Below, in pieces: positions 16,701 to 27,523 of a DNA stretch of 64,000 nt. Each line of letters starts with the position of its first letter. The stretch's first letter is position 1. The notes beneath the pieces were generated by a model, which did no database searches, had not been told where the DNA came from, and worked only from the letters and a program-made list of their open reading frames with translations. This DNA is from Syngnathus acus. Its lineage: Eukaryota; Chordata; Actinopteri; Syngnathiformes; Syngnathidae. The stretch is from the NCBI RefSeq assembly GCF_901709675.1, contig NC_051087.1:3650001-3714000 (forward strand). Reading direction: 5' to 3'. A program made the translations under genes and the position numbers.

Positions 16701-19700
16701 CCCTGCCTCTGCTGTCTTTACGCCAACGGCTGGACTTGCTGTTGACTCCGCCTTCCGGTCTCCCGGAGACAGACGTCATCATCAATGCGCTATTTGATCA
16801 ACTGACCGACTCTCCCGAGGAACGCTTGAAAATTCCTGAATTTCTCAAACAGCTTGTGGGATCCCTTCAACCGGTGAGGAACAATCAGTGGAGGGGGTTG
16901 AACGAGATTTTTAAAAGCTTTTCTTTTCTTCTCTTTTCAGCCATCCAAAGCGAACCTTTCCTGTTCCTCCTACGAGACACTGTGAGATCACGCCTAGAAT
17001 GTTTTTGAAAGATGACAAATTGTATTTTTTTTTTCCTCACAAAGGCTTTTAAACTTCTTCAGTCAAGATACATAGAGCATAGCAAATTACTGCACACTTA
17101 ACACACACTTGTCACACTCTGGTTCAAATCACAACGCTTATGATAATAATGTCCCCTTGAAAATGGAATATTTTCAAAGATGAAATGTAACCTTGTTATT
17201 ACTGCTGTTGTGCTCCAGTTTCACAAGACTGGACCAGGCCATGCCAACCGTTCCTCTCCATGTGGCGTCGTCCATCTCTTCCAGCAAGCTGGAGCTGGCC
17301 GAGCTCCTTCCGCTGGGTGAGAGGATAGGCAGGAAGGCATAATAATTATTATTGATAATAATTAATCTTTTTAAAATAATTCGTTTTAAAAAATAGCTAA
17401 TAAATCATTTAAATCATTTTTACAAATGTCAAAATTGTTTTAAAATTAAAAAAATGACAAATACTTTTTTACATCTGTCTTGAAAATATTATTTATTTAG
17501 AATAAAATTTTGAAGTCAATCTTTTCTTTGACAGGTTGCGTCATATACAGCGGAGAGGTGACGATGCACAAAACCACTTTATCCTCAGCTTTAATATTTG
17601 AAATACTGTTTAACTATATTCCATCTTTTTGTCAATCTTCAGTGCACTGTAACCCCAATTAATGGTAAGTCATTTTCTTACTTAATCGTGACGTACTGTT
17701 TCACTGTCACTCACTCATGTCATGTTTTTCTCAGACACAACGATATGTACGGCGATCAACAGGTGAGTTCAGGTCAACCACTGGCTGGAAAAACATGCCA
17801 GATGATTGACAGACGGGCATGTGTGCTGTGTGTAATAAAACGCAAAGCCAAACAATTCTAAATTATACAGCACGGCACTCCAGCTCCTACTGGACAACGG
17901 AACCCACGGCGAACATCTCTGCGACTTTTCCGTGGAGCAAGTTGCGTGTGCATCGGTAAACGTCACGCCTCTTGTGATAATAACGATTTAATGTGGCTTT
18001 TCGGTCATCATTCACCCGCTCTGTTATTTCACGCCGCAGCTGGCGGCGCTAACGGCTCGGGATCTGGCCATGATCTTTACGTGCAACCGTTCGGCCATCT
18101 CCAGCAGCAGCTTACCCGTGTGGAAGCTCCTGCTCACCAAATCCTCTCACTTGCTGAACGCTTCTCTAGACCTCCTCGCCAACATGGTAGGGAAAGCTGC
18201 AAACAATTCGAAAGTTCATTGAATCGAAAGTTGGGAAACACATGACTCAAGCATTCGACATATCTTGCAGACATTTAACCCCGGGAATTCTTCGGCCTCT
18301 GTGATTTTGAACGCTATCCGAGAAGTAGAATTGGACACCTTCCCAGAATCCTACGTGAATGAACCCGACCTCATCGACCTCTGGTTCAACCACAGGCTAC
18401 GGCCGTTTCTCCACGCAGTCTCGCCGGATTTCCTCTCATGTCTCACTACCAAGGATTTGAACTGTATCAGCTACCGACAAATGTAAGCCGTCCAACGTAC
18501 AAGTGGCTTGCGAGGCTTTCAGATGCTTCAAAATCGGCAACAAAGACTGAAAAGTGGCTTCAAGCTGTTTGATGCCACTCACGGTTCAGGTTTACTGTCA
18601 AACTAAACATAAAACAAAAGAAAGAAAGGCCACACTAGCTTAATGCTAATTGTTGTCATAAAGTCGGAATGCTAGCTTTCCTCAATACAATGCACATGGC
18701 AACATTTTTGGTTGCTTTTGGAGAAGGTTGAAATATATTCCCATCCCGATGATTTGAGATATGAGCGCGGTCAGGGAACAAACCGAACTCGTATCTCAAG
18801 GCACCACTGTAACCGCATCCGCTTTGTCGCGGCGACAGTTTGCAGGCGCTGAGTCACGTCCAGCCAAACATGAGCATCGCCGTACAGACGTCCGTTTTAA
18901 GACGATTCATCGTGACCTTCCTGATTCGCAATGACACCGACGGTGAGTTCTGCCGTCATAAAAAAAAATCGATTTGAATCGGGAAATTGGTTTTCATTTT
19001 AAAAGACATGAGCGTATTGAATCAAACTTTTTTTTTTTGGTTCTCCGTGATTCTGGGGGTCCAGATCCCGGCTGCATCGCCCAAAGCAACAACAGCGGCG
19101 AATGGCTGCAGTTGCACTTGGCCGCCTTCTCTCATCTTCTGCTCCTCAGTGAGATTCAGCTGCTCCACAGGAACTTCTCAGCGGTACATTCTTACACCTC
19201 TCCGCCCTTTCTTTTTCATTCCCAAAATCTAATTTGAACGTTCCTGTGTGTGCAGTTTGAGGCCTTGCCACAATTAACGCTGAGACAACTCGCTGAATTG
19301 TCCTCCACGCCGGGGGCACTCACCAGCCGTGCCCAGGTCACCATGGTGATGACGCATGTTCCCAACCGGTTCCTGTCCAACTTCTATGACGATTTCTCCC
19401 CATCTATCGAGGTTGGCGGGAATTTAGAACAAACAGTCAGGCCGCATTTAGTTTGACCATCTTTCATATTCGGTAGGGTAAAGAAAACCTATTCCCTGTC
19501 CCAGTGAGGGCAGCCATGTTGGAAGTTGTGTTCGATCGTGCGAATCTCTCCGACCCATCCGTCAGCGACGCCGCGGTGTCCGTGTGGCTCCGGAAACGAC
19601 TGCCTCCTTTGCTGTTCCAACTTTCCCCGGAGCATGTTTCGCCGTTTTTCGAAATCCTGTCCTCAAAGAACTGCAGCGTCGAGCGGCTGGGGTACGAGAA

Positions 19701-22700
19701 ATAAACGGGTTCAATTTCGAACTGCGTTTCTCCTAAACGGCCACCCCGGTGTTTACTTGTTCCTACTTTGTATAATCCTCAGAGTTCAGGAGCTCAATAT
19801 CACCATTTCAAGTCTCAGTGAACCAACACAGACAGAAATACACGACCACATCGTTCAGGCTCTTGAAGGTAAGGACACCGTTGAAGAATAAACGAAAAAT
19901 TCCTACCTAATCAAAACTTGACATCATCCTATCTTTTGTTATTTGATGACATCATTTTCCATTGCAGGACCAGTACCTCTACGTTGCTATGCCAACAACC
20001 AAAGTTACTACCGCTTCCTGGAGAGTTCCTTCCTGGGCTTCCAGTTACCCAATCTGACCAACTTCCTGTCGCTCATTCCTCAGGACAGGCGGAATCAGGT
20101 TTGTGTGTGTTCACAAGTAAGACATACCGTAAGGACGAAAACCCTGTGACGATAATCACCTTGGTGTTGATTTAGTTGGTGAGCTCCATAGCTCCATCGG
20201 AGCTCGGCAGCTACCTCCGCCGGCCTGACGTCGTTGACGACGTTTCTGAACTTTGCACCATCTTTGACAACTACCGCGAGACACCCTTCTTCTTGGAGAC
20301 GGTGGGGATTCTGTTTTTGAGATTTTCATGGAACAGTTGCGCTTGGGAGATTATTTGCATGACCGGACTGGAATGAATTACTCGAAATTTTTATTTTTAG
20401 CAATGTCTTCACATGACGTTACTCTCATCTCCTCACTGCAGGAAACACTCCCGGCAGCAGTGAGGAAGCCCACGCTACCCTGCGTGTGGCCTTTGGCTCT
20501 CAGCAGTTCCACCAGATCGGAGGCGAACGCCTGGTTCGATCGACGCCTCGCCGACTACTTGAATTTCCTCACAAAGGATCTCATCGGAAACGTCACCACG
20601 TTCGACACCTCCTGCTTGGCCTTTCAGAAAGTGTATGTTCTCTAATTCCAAGGTGTTTTCGTTTGTTCACTTTAGAACGGAATGATGCGAACCAAGTTTA
20701 TGTTGCTAACCAAAACAGCAGCACATTCAGATTGAACAGTGTTTCAGATAAATTCATAATTCATAAATAACAAATAAAAAACAGATAAAGGTCTTTTCAC
20801 CCAATGTGTTCTTTTTTTCGTTTCAGTGTCTCCGTTCTCGGCCCGTTCAACTTTTCCGCCGCGGATTTTGTGAGGCGAGATGTGTTTGATACCATCATGA
20901 CCTATCTCAACTCAGGTGGGTGTAAGAAGTTAAAAGTTTGGACCTGTAAAGTCTTTGTTACCACTCTTGATGATTTTTATATTACATATTTAGTCACGTT
21001 GTCAATGACTCTGGATTGAAAATATATATATATATTTTTTTTTTAAAGTGTCTGAGCCAAAGTGTTACAACGCAAGCGACCCAGAACTCAACTCAACTGC
21101 ATGGTTTGCGGAATATATTGGACCTTTCATTCAATTTGTCACGCTGGAGGATTTTCTCCTATTTGGATCCCCAGAGGTACTTCCAAGGAATCTTTCGTAG
21201 GGTAATTTACAATGTGTGTCTAATTTGTGTGTTTAAACAAAAACCCTGCTTCTTGTAGGTTCTCCAGGTGTTCACTGTGGACCTCCGGAACATCGCCATC
21301 TTCAACCAAACCGTCCTCCCTGTCAATGTCAGCAGCTACTACACAGAGCTGCTATACAATCAGGACAGCAATTTTAGCCCCATACTGTGAGTGTTCATTA
21401 AACAATTTGCCCCTATTACATCATCAGCGCAAGCAGAATTAACCGATTAATCGACAATAAATCGATTATCAAATTTATTGTCTTCTGATTTCAGGCTCTC
21501 AAAAGAATTAATTCCTTGATTTCTGAGGACCATCTGATGTGTGACGTTGTTATAAAACTGTATCCGATTAAATCGATGGACTCAGATAGAATAATCGATT
21601 TTAAAACTGACTCTGCCTCAGACTCAACACTAGAAAACGTACATGCTGTTGGTTTATTTTGTGTGAATTCTTTGATAAATCTTTGCAGCCTTCCTCTGCG
21701 GTTTCGTTGCTTCGCGCCAGGAATGGCGTTCACCCAGTTATCGGCAGATGAAAGCATGATCATTCTGCGCAACCTAACCACCCTGTGCACTGACCTGGAT
21801 CCACAGGTGAGCTCCTTCGCATCATTTAATACCAGAAGGGTACAAATGATCGGATCAATTTTGTCACCTCATTTACTGTGTCGTTATATACACAATAAGA
21901 GACTGAAACAATCCTGAGTTCAGGTGTTTTGCCAACAGGTGGGCGCTGCTTTGGCGGCTAACTTCGGAAACGAGATTACCGCCGCAATAATCGTGGCCCT
22001 CGGCTCACAAAGCACTGGTATGTCAATGGGCCAGATCAAAACTATCGACCCCGAGGATCTCTTCGCGGCCTTGGGCACACTTAGCAACGTGACGGGCTGG
22101 CGTAGAGGCCAAGCCAAGGCCATTGTCCTGGCTCTTCTATCCTCGGGTCTCATTAAGGTATTAGCCAGCTTCCACTTTGTATTAACATTTTTATTTTTAA
22201 ACATGCTGCTCTGTTTTATGTCATTTCTCTCTTTATACTTTTTTATGCTTTATTTTCTATGTGTGAAGTAATAAATGGTGTTTGGCAGATCGACGACGCG
22301 TCGTCACTCATGGAGCTGGGAACTCTCATCATGGGCGTACCCGCAAATATTTTCAGGAACATTGACGGAGTTAAGCTAACCAATAACCCAATATTTCTGA
22401 CGTACATCGCCACCGCACCACCGATTATCCACCGGGTTTTTGTGTCCCAGGTAGGAAATCCACGCTCGCCTCGTGGTTAGCATTTCTACACGTTTGCGCG
22501 GTCTATAAAGCTGAACGCTTAGTTTTTATAAACTACGAACATCAAGAGCAAAACTCGATATTTTAAAAATATAAGCCGGTTTAAAAGAATTTGCCTTGTC
22601 CGCTTAGATCATCTCAGTAGATAGCAGCAGTGACGTGATCGTGAAGAACGTTCCAGACGATTTGGCGACGGAGATCCCCGGCACTCTGCTTTTGGGCGTG

Positions 22701-25700
22701 AGCAGCAATGAGACTGTTCTCAGAAGGCTCAACAAAAAGAAATGGAAACGCAAGCAGGTGGGAGAAAACTTTTGCGAATCCGTTCGATATAAACATACGT
22801 GCTATCACTACGATTTTGTTTTTTGCGTAGGCTGAGTTGTTCTTCGAGGTCGTCGCTGCGGAAACGGCCACAACGCTGCTGGGAAGCGCAAACAAGTGAG
22901 ATTTATTTTCTCATTTAGATTCAAATCACTTTCTTTTATATATATATATTATTGAGCGTGTTGTTTGTCGGCAGTTTGTCGTCGTCTGTTCTACAAGGCT
23001 TCACGTGTACTTCAGTGAGGACCTTCGAAAAGCCGCAAGTCAAAAGGCTGGTTCGAGCGTGCCGGAGGAGAGGCAGGAACAGGGTCAAGCTGGCGGAGAC
23101 TCAGGTGAGTTGTTTGGCGCATGCGCATTGAGAGGGTTCAAATAGAAGGGTGTTTGTTAAAAAGAAATAAGAAACCCTGACATGTATTTTATAGTTTGGC
23201 TGTTTTTGTTTTGACAGCTAACCTGCATGTACAACAACATCAGGGACGAGTCGGACGTCAGCAACTTTGAACTTTACCCTCCGGATGTGTTGCTGTATTA
23301 CAAGTAAGTACAGTCTGATCTCTTTGCCTTAACGGAAATGTAAAAGCGGTTTGGGTAACTTTGCTTCGGTGTCCCTCCACAGTTACTCGCTGGTGCCTCA
23401 AGTCAACTGCAGGTCTTACTTTGAAGAGCTGGCAGAAGCCGACTTCTCCGTCTTTTCTCCCGTGCTCAGCGGCATACCGAGCGTTCTGTTTGGGAATGCG
23501 AGGAGCTGCCTGGTGAGTTCATAAAATGTTGTCAGTGAATTTTGTTTAATTAATCGGTTATCGGAATTGTTATCTTGCCAAATATCGGAAATGGCATCGG
23601 CCTCAAAGAATATATATCAATTGGGCCCTGGAAAAAAAAAAAAGTCACTCCCTGAAGATACTTTTTACTCTTCCCAAGGATATCACGAGCCAAAGCTTGA
23701 CGGAGAACGACATATCCGTGTTAGGAAACATGTGTTGCACTTTGGACGGCGTCTATATCAGCAACTCGGACGAATCCATCCTGGGAACTCTACAAAACTG
23801 CCCAGAGCTCAATGAGGTCCAAGTCGCCGCAGTGGAAGCTCTCCTGGAGAGCGGCAACACAAAATACGGGTATTTCAGAAAGTTACTGATGCCACAAGAT
23901 GGCGCCAATGCCCTTGTTATGTATTTTTAAGGGTCTATTGATTCTATCTACTTTACCGCAATGTCATGGCTGCCATTTATGTGCTCTTACAATATGTGCT
24001 TGTGTGTTGCTATCCAGCCCTCCTTCAAATTGGACCATAGCAACCTTGGAGGCTCTTGGGATGTTACCTCTTTTTTTGACGTCGAACTTCTATGACAACT
24101 TCGACAGAGTATGCACACCGGTCGAGAATCACGAGATAAGTCCGTCTGCGTGACTCTGATACTTACCCGTTGCTTTGAAGGGAACAAAGCGGAGTTTCTT
24201 GAAGGACTTCTTGAAGGTTCTCAAGGAAAACGATGTGGAGAAACGGAAGCGGAGGAGCCTGAGGAAAGAAATCAGAAAGTCCATTCGAAATAAAGTCAAG
24301 CGATCACTCGGTTTGTTCTCAGCAAGTTTGCGCCTCCACAAAGTAGCTTTCCCCCCCACCGTTGACCCGCCATCTTTGATTTTGTAGAAAGCGAGTGCAC
24401 GGTGGGATACATCACACAGGTGAGCATCAGCGACGAGCTCTTCCCCTTCGACTACTTCGACGTCAACCAGTTCAACTGCTGCCTCAACGCCACCGTCGTC
24501 AGAGACAACTTGGGAGCCATCACGGAGAAGGTGGACCAGGACGACTACCTCAAGATCGTTCTGGAAAAGCTGCGAGAGGTGAAGTGATGGAATCAGTGGT
24601 TCTCAAACTGGGTGAAATCATTTTCAACGATGTAGGGCTCACCCCAAAAAAATTGTTTTGAAGGCATATGCAAGCCAGTCAGGGATCCCGGAGGATCAGG
24701 TGGAACTTCTGGGACTGGCGTCACGTCAAGCCACCGGTGACGACATCGACTTGTGGAACATCACGTTGGTGGACACGCTCTCGGCTCTTATGGATCCATC
24801 CAACGGGCCCTGGAACTCAACTCTGGTATGTGAGCAAATGATTTCACGCTGGAAACACTCCGCTAGTTCTCGCAAAGGACACGTTGGGCTCTCTATTCAG
24901 GCCAAGCAGATCATCACCAAATATCTGAGTCACGACGGGAACATGCTCGGCAGCGCAGAGCTCAGCGCTATCGGAGGAGACAACTTGTGTTCCCTAGATG
25001 AAAATGTCCTACAAACTATTTTGCCACAAAGTCTCAGGTATTGTCACCATCGTGCTGTTTTTTTTTTTTTTAAAGACTTTTTGCCTATTTCACATCAAAG
25101 TGTGTCTCCCGCAGAAACGCCAGTGTCTTGAATGTGTCCGTCTGTGTTCTGGCGAAAAAGCAAGTTCTTTTCATCATCGCTTCAGGAGCTTTTGGTGGAA
25201 CCACACGCTCAAGAGTCTCCACTGTCGAGTACCAGCTCATAGAGCCCTTTGTGGGTAGGCCACCTCTCAATTATTCAAATTTGGATTGTTACTTTAACAC
25301 TTTTCTCTGTGGTATCAAAGAAGTGCTCCCAGGAAACTAAATTTTACCGAAAATATTGGCTTGATATTAACTAGTCTTTTCTACCGTGAACTGCAGGGGG
25401 CGCATCGCTGGAATACGTGAGAACATTGGTGAACAACAACATGAACCTGGAAACCTTCGTCTCGCTGGATCCATCTGTTGTTTTGGTCCGTATGCACACG
25501 GGGCCTTTCAAGAAATAACGTTTGTGTCTAGTTTAGTTATTGATATCTTTTCACTCCTCCCAGGCCTTGAGCGTAGACGAAGTTCGTGATCTTTTGGGCA
25601 CCAACTTGCCGAACTTAAAACTTTACGAAAACCATGAACTGGTGAAAGAATGGATCCAAAAACAAAGGCAATCTGAGCTCGATAGACTGGGAGTGGGGCT

Positions 25701-26010
25701 CCAAGGAGGTTTACCTGACGGGGAAACCGCAGATAGTCCCACAAACGCTCCAGCAGGCCCCACAAACGCTCCAGGAGGCCCCACAAACGCTCCAGGAGGC
25801 CCCACAGTCAACTCGAACCAGCCATCAGCCACACCTACTGCAGGCTCCGGTGGTGAGTACTGAATTAAAAAAAAATTTAAAAAAGTGGTAGTGTCAAATC
25901 ATCCTTCCGATTGGCTCCATCTAACAAAACGTCCTTTTTCAGGTACCCGCGTGGGAGAAGAGCTCGGTGTGCTCTTCCTCCTCATCCTCCTCTTCACATC
26001 TACTGTATGA
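10706..26010 (+). CDS. msln-like: Giant mesothelin-like GPI-anchored surface protein with repeated exon cassettes
   Basis: 63 coding exons: 10706-10757, 11284-11302, 11582-11702, 11900-12096, 12172-12275, 12364-12476, 12591-12815, 12880-12954, 13035-13270, 13636-13717, 13796-13939, 14009-14211, 14287-14387, 14491-14585, 14652-14828, 14902-14933, 15012-15109, 15192-15214, 15278-15299, 15372-15399, 15479-15557, 15756-15902, 15979-16190, 16341-16435, 16513-16631, 16694-16873, 16941-16981, 17219-17316, 17535-17557, 17643-17664, 17735-17762, 17871-17955, 18040-18186, 18271-18482, 18839-18942, 19065-19183, 19256-19411, 19477-19691, 19783-19868, 19968-20098, 20176-20301, 20442-20632, 20827-20915, 21049-21176, 21259-21386, 21689-21806, 21924-22157, 22289-22450, 22608-22757, 22831-22895, 22975-23104, 23218-23303, 23383-23512, 23679-23869, 24018-24108, 24181-24310, 24388-24578, 24664-24825, 24901-25037, 25115-25254, 25397-25485, 25564-25852, 25943-26010. 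Sum 7,671 nt, 2,556 residues, with every phase closing. A signal peptide ([18 protein letters not shown]) leads; the middle repeats a W...RL.PLL...LSCLS..N.SC..YQ module; the last third is mesothelin proper ([20 protein letters not shown], a KRKRR basic site, ending [12 protein letters not shown] and [14 protein letters not shown]). A Pro/Thr/Gly stalk and a hydrophobic tail ([15 protein letters not shown]) suggest a GPI anchor. Human MSLN is about 620-630 residues. Mesothelin-superfamily membership is secure; one-to-one orthology is inferred. Confidence 0.88.
13297..13545 (+). repeat. (CATC)n microsatellite followed by a 15-bp minisatellite
   Basis: A CATC run (about 13301-13361) passes through a short AGCT run into about ten copies of the 15-mer GGCTATGGCTAGCAG with variants (13397-13541). 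All lies in one intron of the mesothelin-like gene. Confidence 0.95.
14902..18186 (+). repeat. Two copies of a seven-exon linker cassette in the mesothelin-like gene
   Basis: Copy A, 14902-15902, has exons of 32, 98, 23, 22, 28, 79 and 147 nt. Copy B, 16941-18186, has exons of 41, 98, 23, 22, 28, 85 and 147 nt, with the same phase order. The micro-exons encode matching peptides: DCLPDNIQ versus [15 protein letters not shown] versus CTVTPIN, and AIAVCERI versus DTTICTAI. With the preceding four-exon module each copy makes an 11-exon unit. Confidence 0.85.
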
Positions 26011-27523
26011 CTGACAGACTGAAGAATTAAAAAAAAAAAAACTCAGAGTAACCTCTTTATATAACCTAGAGATTCCCAACAGTTGATCATTAGGTGTGCT
26101 GCTGGATATCCTCCAATTTCATTTGATTGCTTCAAAAATATATGTTTTGTTTTTTATTATACATATTGTTGATCACCTATTTATGCCAACAATGTTTCCT
26201 GACCGTCAGAACAATTAGATTCTTTTCTACTAGGATGATCCGATTATCCTGTCATTAGCACAATAGAATAATAGTGTTCAATTAAATGGGTGCAGTTTTA
26301 ATAGTTAAGTACACAATAAATTTTATTTGATGGTGTGTGATTTTTTTTTTTCCGACGTAAAAATAATCTAGTTTGGCTCAATAAAAGTTGAGAAACATTG
26401 TCATAATCAGATATTTTGATACTTCAAAATGTGCAATGACTTTATACTTTCATACCTATATTTTCATGTTACCGGTGATTAAAATTGTCAAATAAAATAA
26501 GATATTTTAAGTTTTGTCAAAAGTGGAAGTTATTTAATGTGTGTTTGTGGTGTTTCAAATATTTGGGGGATGTTCCACTAGGATGTGATTTAAAAACCAA
26601 ACACAATAGCAAAGACAAAAAGAAATTTAATTAGTAAAAAAGAAAACGATTCAATATTTCACACATACACTATTGCAGCATCTCATTACCTGAATTGTTA
26701 AATTGAAATAACACTTCAGTGATTCAAAGTGTAAAAATAGATCCACTGGATCACCTTTGGAACACTCATGTGTTCAAATTTAAGTCATGTACACTTGTCA
26801 GACACCAAGCAAGGAAGGAAGATGGAGTCGTTGGCACTTAAATCCAAAACTTCATATACTTTGCAATATTCTTACCCATGACCCACCACCGAGGAGTTCT
26901 GATTTGTCACTGTGGTTTTGTTTCGCCACACGCAAAACAAAAACAAACAAAAAAGTAGTGCAAAATTTTGAAATTAATTAGTCTACAAAATCAAAAATTT
27001 TTACCAAACGTCTCTGATTGTAAAATTAGAAGTGTTGAACACAATAAGACATCAAATTACAATTTTACAACAACTGAATTAAATTGAAATAGCATTATTA
27101 GCTCAACCCCCCCTACCCCCAAAAATTACTTTTTGATGTGTGGTTTAACAAAAAACTGCATTGCATCAAACGTAATAAATTAAATGGACATAAAGAAATT
27201 AACTGTTTCTAAAAAGTGTAATAAGTCAGATTGTACCCCATAAAGAATTTAAAATTAAAATATTTGGTATTTTGTTGAACTGAGTGAAGGGGGGGTTTCA
27301 CAGAGGCAATGTTGTTATTTGAAAATCATTATCTTAAGCTTGTCTGGTTACGCGTTAAAATAAAATATCGGAAAAAAAGATAGGCCAATTTTTGCCGATT
27401 TAATCGGTCGGGCCCTACCTGTGAGTGGAGGTACCACTGTCCTAGCAATTTTCACGGCGTTCGCCTCACAGACTGCCGATTCATCCCTTCACATCCGGGT
27501 GCTGGAGTGTCCCGTAGCAACCG
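26011..27523. other. Convergent intergenic gap, mesothelin-like gene / txndc11
   Basis: It contains the 3' untranslated region of the mesothelin-like gene, with poly(A) signals AATAAA at 26315-26320 and 26380-26385. AT-rich sequence without exons follows. The last 100 bases before 27524 are txndc11 3' untranslated sequence read on the minus strand. Confidence 0.6.

Larger units (their letters stand above)
11900..21386 (+). repeat. Six four-exon coding modules inside the mesothelin-like gene
   Basis: Modules start at 11900, 14009, 15979, 18271, 19477 and 20442. Their four exons have sizes 197/104/113/225, 203/101/95/177, 212/95/119/180, 212/104/119/156, 215/86/131/126 and 191/89/128/128 nt. 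Exon 1 always begins in phase 0 and ends in phase 2, exon 2 ends in phase 1 and exon 3 in phase 0. Exon 1 usually encodes the CLS..N.SC..YQ motif (degenerate in the last two modules), and exon 3 a GEWL-like motif with a LNPNF-like end. The shared phases and sizes show duplication of a cassette. Confidence 0.85.
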
